A stretch of 39,351 bases of DNA, taken from contig CAXKVV010000461.1 of NCBI GenBank assembly GCA_964058805.1, forward strand, positions 1 to 39,351, in the 5' to 3' direction. This document shows positions 21,590 to 31,080 of the stretch, in pieces. Source of the stretch: Schoenoplectus triqueter. Lineage: Eukaryota > Streptophyta > Magnoliopsida > Poales > Cyperaceae. The number at the start of each line of letters is the position of its first letter. The first letter of the stretch is position 1. Position numbers and translations under genes: made by a program. The notes under the pieces were generated by a model. That model had not been told where the DNA came from and did no database searches. It was given only the letters and a program-made list of their open reading frames with translations.

Positions 21590-22800
21590 CAGACATGACC
21601 CATTCTTCACCGGGGGACGTGACCCCCCTCGTACCCATACCTAGGCTCGTTTGGGATTACCCTCACCTGATCCACAACCCTCACGTCAGCGCACGAGTGA
21701 GGGCCATGTGGCTAATGACGAGGGTACCGCCAGTTCTACGCACCGTCTATGCACATCTAACGAGCATGAGACCCTATCCCTACCGTCTCCACCCGTCATG
21801 CCTAGTGGAGTGCAGTCACACAGAGTAGGCCCCGATCCATCACTTGTGGATCTGCCATAGCTCGTGGCCATGCCGCAACTTATTGTCTTCGCTCCCGGGG
21901 ACAGATCCAACCCAGCTCATGCAGGCCTTCTTCGCTGGGCTGGCACAGTTCACATCTCAGGCGAGCATTGCAGGAAAGATGACACAGAACCTGTTTGTCT
22001 CCGCATTATGGGAGTTCGAGCGTCATCATCAGGGGCGGACCTATGCATAGGCAAGCCTCGATCAGCGTCCGGGCTTGAATTTATTAAAATACGTATAAAA
22101 TAGTAATTTTTTTATTTTGAATCAAAAAATATAGTTCAAAACTATATGAGTGCCTAAGCTTAATTGAAAAAAATATATCTTTTATATCTAATTTTTAAGA
22201 ATTTAATACTAGCTCATATATTGTGTTCAGGCTTGTTAAAAAGCTGGATTCGTCACTGGCCATTATACACCCAGGTATGATGACAACGACAGTTACGGCG
22301 CTGTCGAGGAGTGGCTTCCAGCAGTCCAGGTCACTTTTTGCCTCTCTCGCACTCCGGAGGCCTACATGACCGAGCTAGCGACCATCCTATTGGATCGTGA
22401 CGCTCGCCACTGGTGGTCCTCCCAAGAGCCTCAGCGGGAGAGTGGAGTTCGAGCCATATCGTGGGAGCATTTCTCTGACATTCAGGGCTCACTTCATGGG
22501 GGAGCACCGGCTATCTGTGCTCCACTATAGGTTCGAGACGTTGACACAGGATTTTTGGACAGCTCGTTAGTACAGAGAGTTATTCCTCAGACTCTCTCGT
22601 TGCGCACCTGAGCTAGTCGCCAATCCAGCGCGACGTTGAGCCCGATTCATTCGAGGACTTTAGTCAGCTTTAGCTAGCGTCCTCGATATTTATCTTGGTA
22701 TGTCGGCGGAGTATCTAATGGATAAGATCAAGTATCAGAGGAGCCTTATAGGAGCACGGGCTGCAGCCCGTAATGTCCGACCATGCACTGATGGCGCTGT
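21590..22800 (+). pseudogene. Ty3-gypsy gag relic, frameshifted
   Basis: This is the decayed Gag of the element whose 5' LTR ends at 21246. It has a GC-richer composition than its surroundings. The recognisable retrotransposon Gag domain reads AVEEWLPAVQVTF, then TELATILLDRDARHWW (about 22360-22415), SGVRAISWEHFSDI, then after a frameshift near 22480 HFMGEHRLSVLHYRFETL, then YRELFLRLSRCAPELVANP (about 22570-22630), and MSAEYLMDKIKY (about 22700-22735). Stop codons and at least one frameshift are visible, and a MITE is inserted at 22030. Nothing of protease or pol follows, so the element is truncated near 22800. The capsid-type Gag assembles the particle in functional relatives. Confidence 0.75.
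22030..22258. mobile_element. 229-bp hAT-like MITE inside gag
   Basis: The left end CAGGGGCGGACC and right end GGATTCGTCACTG are imperfect inverted repeats of the plant hAT type. The flanking 8-bp words GTCATCAT (22022-22029) and GCCATTAT (22259-22266) agree at six of eight positions, as an aged 8-bp target duplication would. The A/T-rich interior contrasts with the GC-rich gag on both sides. Confidence 0.75.
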
Positions 22801-23560
22801 AGATATTTTGTACAGTGGGGCCATTTAAATAAATATTCCAAGAGAGATCGAAAATAACCTTCCAACTTGAGAAGAGATGGAAAAATGCATTAATAGGTCT
22901 GGTCTTTCTTATATTTTAAGTTAGATATTCACCGTACGATTGGAGGGTATTTCAGATATTTTACTTAAATCAAACATTGGAACAATGGACACATTCAGTA
23001 CATATGATCTTTATAATATAATATAGATAATAATTTTATTTTGCTTAGAATTTAAGAGTCCATGTAATATATTTAGATATAAATAAAATCTAATTAAATA
23101 TGTCATTAGTTATAATACAGTTAGTGTTAGAAACAATTATTTTTAAAAGTAAAAGAATCTTACATAGCGATGAGTTTTCTTCTAGCTTTTCTATAATAAC
23201 TTAGATAATGTTTCACTATCTAGTCCAAAAATAACTCAAAAACCTTTAAAATTAGTTACAATATGTAGTGAAAAAGATACACTAAAATAACCTCCAACAA
23301 CTTCTAAAAACAAGATTAGCACATCTAGTATCTATCTTGCATCTATTTTCTAATATGCTCTATAATATTAATACATAATCTCACTCATTTCATAACCTTC
23401 ATAATACCTAATTTGATTCGGCATTTGTTTTCATTTCCCAACACATCTATAGAAAATAAAGCGTTCAATATACACACTCGGTTCTCACAGACAGTCTAAA
23501 CATAAATTAGAACGTATCAATATTCATCATGGGATTCACTTTACTCTTTGAATTCGTATA
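22801..23560. other. A/T-rich, no gene seen
   Basis: No coding or repeat structure stands out between the end of the gag relic and the T-rich tract. Confidence 0.5.
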
Positions 23561-23569
23561 AAGATCTTT

Positions 23570-24100
23570 TATCATGGGCTTTTATTACCAAAGTACCATA
23601 TTATTATTATATATATTTTTATTTATTCATTGTTTTATTATTACCAAAATGTTTGTTATTTTCAATATATTATTATCATCCCCTTTCCCTTTTATTTTTT
23701 TTATTTTTTATTTATTATTAAAATGTCTTTTTGTTTTATTACTATATTCCCTTTTGTACACTTAAAGTATTTTATTATTATTATTATTTAATTATATTTT
23801 TATTATTAAAGTATTTTATAACTTTATACTTGTGTATTTCCTTATTATTATTACCCTTTTTATTATTATGTTATCATTTATTTTATTATTATTATATTTT
23901 TTAATAAAAATATTTATTATTATTCATATATTTCCTGTTATTGTTACTCTTGTATTATTTAATTTGTTATTGTAATTATTTTATTATTATATTATCACTT
24001 GTTAAAGAATTATCATCATTATTCTCATTATTTATTTTATTTTATACAATATCTTTTGTTATTTTACGTAAATTTTATGAATTTTATTTATGCTTAAAAT
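23570..24100. repeat. TTA/TTTATT-rich low-complexity tract
   Basis: Degenerate TTATTA and TTTTATT runs give short hydrophobic-looking frames (60-63 codons, rich in Leu, Ile, Phe) that are by-products of composition, not genes. Confidence 0.75.
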
Positions 24101-26700
24101 GTCAAGTCAAAGCACGGTCAAATTAGTATAAATATGGGTTTTATTTTGATTTTAAATTATTATAATATTATAAATTTCATGAAAATGAAATATTTTTAAT
24201 CTGAAAAATACTATAAAAAATAATAAATTTTTAGAAATAAATTTGAGTCAATTTGGACTTTGGGAAGATTTTCAAATAATTTATTTTATTATTCTGTTAT
24301 TATATTGATTTTGAGCTTTGTTGAATTGGGCCAAGTTTTATTTTCCTTTTATTTTCTTGCGAATTGGGCTTCTACCCTAGGATGGGCCGACCCAATCATT
24401 GATTTCTCTAAGCCACAGGATCTGCTCCAAGATGGATTCTTGAAGGATGAAGGGCCTAGATTTACTTCAAGTTTCCCTTTAAGCTCAAACTTACTACAGT
24501 CGTTAGATTGCCTTCAAGATTCACTTTCATGCATCAAGATGCGTGTGTATGCTCCAAGGATCATGCAAAGGGACTCCTCTGACCAGTCAATTGTCACTTT
24601 GAGATTCACGTTAAAGAGCATCTCCGATGATCTGGACCTCGATTTCTCAATCGGCCAGGCTTGCAGCGTTGCCTTGGTATGTGAAGTATTTCTATGGTGG
24701 TGGATTAGAGATCCATACGGTGCTTCATCGAGCGCACCAGTGCCACTTGAGGTGTACCAGCATAAATTGGTATCGAAACACAATTCTTGCCAATTTTGAT
24801 TCAATTGATTAATATTCTTGATAATTATAAGCTTAATTCACTTCATCCTTGTATGTCTATGCATATCAGGGTGATTGTAGTTATTCACACTCATTTATTA
24901 CTTCATTAGAATAAGATATAACCCGGTACCATACAATACTGATCAGTACTGACTATGATTCATCAAAACCTTTGTCATTCTTGTACTTATGAAGCTGTCT
25001 ATGCCATCAATGTCTTATGTGTTGATGATATAAACCTCGATGCACGCTTCTACATGCATTTAAACTTTGTTTTCCTTTTTAATTTTTAACTCTTAATTCA
25101 TCAAAATTTTGATTAAAATGCGACTAATACATTTGGCTGAGTTCTCAAGTCTTTGGTTGATATCTATCATCTTAGAATGATAATTCTATTAGTGTTTATC
25201 TACATTATGCAAGCTCTAACCTATACACCTTCTATTCCCAAAGGCGTGAGAAACATTTTCTTTAATTTAATCGAGTTCTCAAGTTTTAAACTGAGATCAA
25301 TCAATTTGTAAAACTCAATTGCACTTTGATGATCACGAGATACACAAAGAAAGCAACAGAAATGAAGAACAGGAGTTAGAACTCATCCATTATGAGAAAA
25401 AATGAAAGCAAATAAAATAAAGAAAATCCAAATTCAATCGATGCTTCACCGTTCCTTTCATAAATGAGTACAATTACATACCTTAAACTCTAAATTTCCA
25501 AGAATTGATCTTTGAGATTTTTAATTTACCTAAACTTGAGCTTGAAAGTCCTTTCTTCTCGAAGAATTTGAAGTGTATGAACTGAGTTCTCAAGTTCTTT
25601 TGAACCAAGATCAATCGGTGGACTTTCTATTTCTTGATCTCCTTCCTTTCTCTTGCTATATGTCTCGCTCTCCCTCTCTCCGGGTTGTATTGCTCCTGTG
25701 TTTTCTTATTGTTGTTTTCTCTCAAGCAGAGGGGTTTATATATGCCATGAGAAGTTTGACTAATTTGGGCTCTTTGACTAGTTTTTGCTTCCATCATCCC
25801 TTCTCCACTTGGTTCACACTCTTTGTTTGTTTGCCTCCTTCCATGCATCCATTTTGGCACATTGAACCACTTCTCTTTGATTAATTGGATTGTAATAACC
25901 CGAGGCAGTTAGGAGTTAGTTATATTATCGACTGAATTCACACTTTTGTCATTCTTTAGTGTTAACAAACTTCCTCATGTGTCTGGATGATTCTAGAACC
26001 TTTTGATCATCTAACAATTATCCTAGCTTCTCCTGAGATCTGTTAAAAGGCCCTATTTGTTCAATTAAGTTCATTTCTTATTTTATACCAGTTACGGCTT
26101 CACATTTTATTTCATCTCTTTCTCTCATCAACTTCTCTTGCAAGCTTCTATAGCATCGTATTGACCTAGACAATTGATTCAAAGCATCAATTTGCTTGCT
26201 AGCCTCTCTTCTACATCAATTTCGAACATCTCATTTTGAAGTCTCTAGCTTTAAATTGGCATATCTCCATCTTAGAAGCATCAAAGCACAACCTTGAGAC
26301 TTCAAATCGTATCGCATAGGTGAGTGTATGCCTGCTAGATTGTTAATTTGAGATTTTACTTTGCTTCAGTGTTGATTTCAATAATCGTCCGAGGTAGCGG
26401 TCATCGCTATCTGCTTTATTCCTCTTCAATTCTTGACAAGCGATGAATAACATACCTCTCCATTGGACTCTCATGTTTAGAACTGAATGAGCTTGTCTCA
26501 ATGCTTTTTTACAATGATTACAGTACTCTAATGACACCTTCATCGTCAGCAAAGAGAAGAAAGAAGAGAGGGAGAAAGGAAGGTGAAGCCTCGGCTTCGG
26601 CTGTGCCTGGAGAAAATACACCAGAGAGAATGGAAAAGAGAGTGCATCAAGTCGGATCACAGGCGCCAGGCGCACATTCCTTTTCTTTTCGGCTTTTAAA
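24101..26700. other. Anonymous transposon-like region, one unrecognised 179-codon frame
   Basis: The longest frame outside the SUVH gene lies at 24260-24799 on the plus strand (179 codons). It starts with a hydrophobic stretch and contains QDLLQDGFLKDEG and SISDDLDLDFSIGQ. I recognise no domain, and a 96-codon frame lies opposite. The word GAGTTCTCAAGT recurs at about 25139, 25273 and 25582. A minus-strand TATATAAA lies at 25735-25742 with purine-rich leader-like sequence on that strand, which suggests an LTR in reverse orientation. Ends were not found. Confidence 0.35.
25735..25742 (-). promoter_or_regulatory. Minus-strand TATA box, putative LTR promoter
   Basis: TATATAAACCCCTC on the minus strand is followed by GA-rich sequence, as in plant LTR core promoters. 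Confidence is low because no LTR ends were found. Confidence 0.35.
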
Positions 26701-26919
26701 TTCTCATTGATGTTGTAGCTGGACTTGGCTCATGCTTTTGTCATGAACTACACACTCATGGATCTGATTAGCAGTCCCATTTGTCTGATGTTAATGGATC
26801 AATTAAGAGTAGCCATGCCAGCATTTTAGAGTTAATCATACTGATATGGCATGATGCTATATGGTCATTTGTCTGGCTCAGCTTTGTTTGCCTTATATAT
26901 CTTATTATAATATGTTAAT

Positions 26920-27350
26920 CCTTGCTGACAAGGCATCATTCAATGAGCGCCACATGATAGCTAGTGGGGTCTACTTAGGCTGCCATAGTCCAATGACCAG
27001 CTGCCATGTGGCTGACTGTTATAACTCTGATGATGAGGTGAATTCATGGTGAGCTTTCATGTGGCTTAATCTTGCTGACATGGCCCATCCGTGTGTTGTC
27101 ATGTGGCCTCAATTAATTGATATGTACCAATAGCATCTTGCCACGTGGAATATCTGATTGAAAGTCATATCCAGTCACCTGGTTATCTGCTGATGTGGAC
27201 CATTGAGTGAATGCCACGTGGCACATGTGGGCCCCACCTCCAGTCAGGTTTTGCCATGTTGGGGCCCACATGTGCTGACATGGACCAATAATAGAGTGAC
27301 ACGTGGTATATGTCCGCTGACTTGGCTCACCCTCGTACTACCACGTGACA
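26920..27350. repeat. Degenerate about 60-bp repeat array with G-box cores
   Basis: Related units combine GCTGACATGG(A/C)CCA with a (T)GCCACGTGG(C/A) half some 20-30 bp later: about 26930-26965, 27000-27025, 27072-27110, 27140-27155, 27190-27225, 27276-27310 and 27320-27350. CACGTG or a close form appears in most, and GGGCCCCAC/GGGGCCCACATGTG gives an inverted pair at about 27225-27275. The array is rich in G-box (CACGTG) sites but most likely belongs to an old transposon. Confidence 0.6.
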
Positions 27351-29282
27351 TCCTCTATCTCTCTCTTCTCTGATTCTGAATGTCTTAGCTTCTAATCCCC
27401 AGTTTACACCCAGATTTGCCCTTGTCCCCAATTTGTACCCAGAGAAACACTTGATTTAATCCCGGCCCTTGATTAATCTGTTTTTCCTTCTTTGAATTAT
27501 TATAATAGCTCAATTTGTCCAAAAATTATGAATTTTTTACCAAAAATTTCTAAATTCATGATGATCACCTCTATAATTTTTAATTTTTATTTTGCCCTTG
27601 TCTCCTTATATAAAAAAATTATTTGTCATAAAACCCTTTTTCTTTTCTATATTTGATTCCAAAATTTTAATGTTGGAGTTCAATGCTTATGCCAAAAATA
27701 TTATCTCCTCATATTATCTCTAATTAAGCATTCATGTGATTATTTTGATGCTTCATCAGGTCCAATCTTATTTGATCAAGGGTTGATTACATGTCAGCCA
27801 CTTGAATCAAATATTAGTTTAATCAAATGCTGTTCATATTAACATTTGATCAACTTATGTGGAATTGACTTTCAATCTATATTCATGAAGTAAAATCACA
27901 TTAAATTTTCATATATTTATTTATATCAAAATATTGGCTTTTGACAAAACATCTCCTTTATTGTATTGGAATTTTATTATTCCAGCATTTTGGGTTCATT
28001 TTTAGGTTTTTTTTCCTTTTGACTTCTTATCTCCTCTTTGTCTTTGTCACTGGGGTGTGAACCTCACTTGTCAAATAAAATGATCACGTGGACGACACCC
28101 CAGGAGATTATTCTCTTCTGGATTTACTGGGGAGTCACCCACTCGAATGAGAGGGTGATAATGGGGTATTTATACCCTTGAATTCCTTACTTGAATTTTC
28201 ATGTGGGACTAACCAATTTAGGTCCGGAGTTTTGGGCTTTGGCAACGACTTTTTTCTGACTGGTGACCCCTTTTCCCTTTTTGTGTCTGTCCCATTTATA
28301 ACTTTGTTTATTCCTCTTTCTTTATTTTAGCATTTATATGCTTAAGATATTTCATGCTCAGCTCTTGAAATACTTCAAAGGTAAATAAGTATTCAAAATT
28401 TAAATAGAAAAAAATCAAAATATAATTTGAACCCGATTTATTGATAGTAAATTTGCATATGAAATCTTAAATTTTAAATAAATATAAATTAATAGAGAAG
28501 TCTTATATATTTTTAATGGACTAAAAAACCTATTTGTTGTGCGAAACCCTTTTTATTTAAAAATTTATATGTAGCACTAATTTTGTATAAATAAAATAAT
28601 ATATTTTATTTAGATATGAGTTATGTCTAAATCAATCATAAAAACTCTTAAATTTTTAAATAATATTAATTTATTATTTAATAAAGATGATTTGTAAAAT
28701 ATAATATTTTTTCTTATTAAGGTTGTATAGTGGGTAGTTTTTTATGATAAAAAATAATAATTAATATTTAGTGTATTTATTGTATAACTTTTTTTTAGAC
28801 CTCCTATTAATATATGATAAAGAAATAATAAATGAAATGGATATACAAAAATTAAAAGAATCTAAATAGCAAACGAAATGGATATAATCTAAATAAATTT
28901 ATCGTTATAGATATTTTATCCTCGTCATCAATTCAAAAAAAGAAAAAAAGAAAACTTACATTACTAAAAAGAATCTAATATATATAAAAATAAATATAAA
29001 TTCAAAGATTCATATCCGCTACCATAAATAGTTATGACAATATCATGTCATATTTTTTAAATGAATGAGATTTAAAATTAAAATAGAGTCCGTTTTGTGA
29101 GGCCCAACATCATAAGTGAAAAAAATATGTAACTCTTTGTCACAGATAAAATATGATAATTAATGTAAATTCATAGATTCAAATCTATTCATTGACAGCT
29201 CTATTTTCAATTGTATAAACTTTTTTATTTTTTTAATGTTGTATTTTTACTTTAATATAAAGAGCATTAAATTTATCAAAAT
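27351..29282. other. Non-genic, LTR-like text then A/T-rich DNA
   Basis: Between 27351 and 28300 the sequence has LTR-like features, including a minus-strand TATAAATA at 28167-28174 followed on that strand by CCCCATTATCACC. From 28300 to 29282 it is plain A/T-rich DNA with no frame of note. Confidence 0.4.
28167..28174 (-). promoter_or_regulatory. Minus-strand TATA box TATAAATA
   Basis: GGGTATAAATACCCC on the minus strand is a good core-promoter match and is itself a short palindrome (GGGTAT/ATACCC). No gene follows in the expected direction, so a transposon promoter is likelier than a host one. Confidence 0.35.
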
Positions 29283-29323
29283 AACTCATTGTAGACAACC
29301 TAACCTGTTATTCTGGATGAAAA
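29283..29323 (+). repeat. 41-bp duplication, left copy (right copy split by an element)
   Basis: AACTCATT plus a 33-bp block ending GGATGAAAA (29283-29323) recurs as AACTCATT at 29324-29331 and, after the 1449-bp element, the same 33-bp block at 30784-30816. The flank was therefore duplicated in tandem and the element then landed inside the second copy. Confidence 0.85.
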
Positions 29324-29331
29324 AACTCATT

Positions 29332-30780
29332 GGGTCCGTTTGGTAAATCAAGGAATAGATTTGGAAGAGTGATAATTTTGGAAGAGTGATAGAATAATAT
29401 TTTTTTGGAGGAGTGATAGAAGAGTGGTATTCTTGACTATTCGGAAGAGCGAAAATATCATTTGGCAGTTGTTACTCGGAATAGTTAAAATATGAATAAT
29501 TATGATACTAATAATGATGATGATAATAATAATAATAATAATAGTAAAATAATAATCATAATAGTAAGATAATAATAATAATAAAGTAATAAAAAATAAT
29601 CATAATAAATAATAATATTATAATAGTAATATAATAAAAATATAAACATAATCTAATATAGTAATATAATAATAACAAATATAATTACAATCATAATTAT
29701 AATAATATAATAATAATAAGTAATCATAATTTTAATAATATAATCATAATATAATAATCATAATCATAATCATGATAATAATAATTATAGTCATAATAAT
29801 AATAATATAACCATAATCATAATCATAATAATATAATAATAAAAATATAATCATAATCATAAAAATAATTATAAATAATTATAATTATAATAATATAATA
29901 ATAAATTAATCATAAATATAATCAACATGTAATAATATAATACAACATAATAAAATAATAAAAAATAATCATAATAAATAATAATATTATAATAGTAATA
30001 TAATAAAAATATAAACATAATCATAATATAGTAATATAATAATAAAAAATTATAATTATAATCATAATTATAATAATATAATAATAATAAGTAATCATAA
30101 TTTTAATAATATAATCATAATATAATAATCATAATCATAATCATAATAATTATAGTCATAATCATAATTATATAACCATAATCATAATCATAATAATATA
30201 ATAATATAATAATAATAATATAATCATAATCATAAAAATAATTATAATAATATAATAATAAATTAATCATCACTATAATCAACGTATAATAATATAATAC
30301 ATAATAAAATAATAATAAGTAATAATAATCATAATCATAATCATCATAATATAATAATATAATAATAAATAATCTTGATCATAATAATATAATAATACTA
30401 ATGGTAATGATAATATAATAACAATAATGATAATAATAATTTAATAATAATAATATAATGATAATAATAATAAATAATAATCATAATATTAATATAATAA
30501 TAAATTATAATCATAAATATAATGTAATAATATAATAATACTAAATCTTAATCATAATCATAATATAATAATATAATACATCATAATCAAATAATAATCG
30601 CTATTCCGACGAAAGCTAATCCGGTATTCCACCTTATGTATTTCACCTATAAGTTGGTATACCGGATTAACAATATTCCGCAATCTTCTACTTAGTCTAA
30701 AATTCGTTTGACAAATTAATTCATCGAAATAGCTATTTTATTCTAACTTTTTACTATTCCATTGATTGCCAAATACTCCC
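29332..30780. mobile_element. 1.45-kb terminal-inverted-repeat element, A/T-rich interior
   Basis: The left end GGGTCCGTTTGG...GGAATAG (29332-29358) and the right end CTATTCCATT...CCAAATACTCCC (30754-30780) are imperfect inverted repeats. The element is flanked by ATT (29329-29331) and ATC (30781-30783), consistent with a 3-bp target duplication and so with a PIF/Harbinger-type non-autonomous element; hAT is an alternative. Near both ends GGAATAG/CTATTCC motifs recur. The core (about 29500-30590) is almost pure ATA/ATAATC repeats without coding capacity. It ends 300 bp before the SUVH start codon. Confidence 0.7.
29591..30313. repeat. Tandem duplication of about 369 bp within the A/T-rich core
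   Basis: The segment starting AAAAAATAATCATAATAAAT at 29591 restarts at 29960 and can be followed for about 355 bp with few changes (for example a shared ATAAACATAATC and GTAATCATAATTTTAATAAT). Short ATAATC repeats make the exact edges uncertain. Confidence 0.8.
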
Positions 30781-30816
30781 ATCGTAGACAACCTAACCTG
30801 TTATTCTGGATGAAAA

Positions 30817-31080
30817 TCCGATGTTCTTCAAACTGAAAAATAATACTCTTTAAATCGGACAGTTGGAAAACTCTAAAAAAAAACAGATTTATTGTAGCAT
30901 AACACCACCATCCGATTTCGAAGAGCACGACTTACACTTGAGTTTGAAGAGCAGCGGAATTGGTACCGCTATCCCCAACTCTGTCGAATTCCCAACAATC
31001 CTACTCTCTCTCCCCCTCCGGACATTGTTGTCATCTTTTCCGTCCTCCTCCTCCACCCACCTCACCAAATTCCCTCCACC
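30817..31080 (+). promoter_or_regulatory. Probable promoter and 5' leader of the SUVH gene
   Basis: Between the inserted element and the start codon lie only 264-300 bp. The last 90 bp are pyrimidine-rich (CTCTCTCTCCCCCTCC, CCTCCTCCTCC), typical of plant leaders and Y-patch promoters. There is no clear TATA box. An inverted pair CTTCAAACT/AGTTTGAAG (about 30828 and 30941) is visible. The transcription start cannot be placed. Confidence 0.5.

Noticed and set aside
24260..24799. 179-codon open frame as a gene
   Set aside because: No recognisable domain, no clear promoter or splice context, a 96-codon frame on the opposite strand, and the frame opens in low-complexity sequence. Kept only as an unrecognised frame.
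29283..30816. 33-bp direct repeats as a giant target-site duplication or attachment site
   Set aside because: Explained better by a prior 41-bp tandem duplication followed by insertion with a 3-bp duplication.
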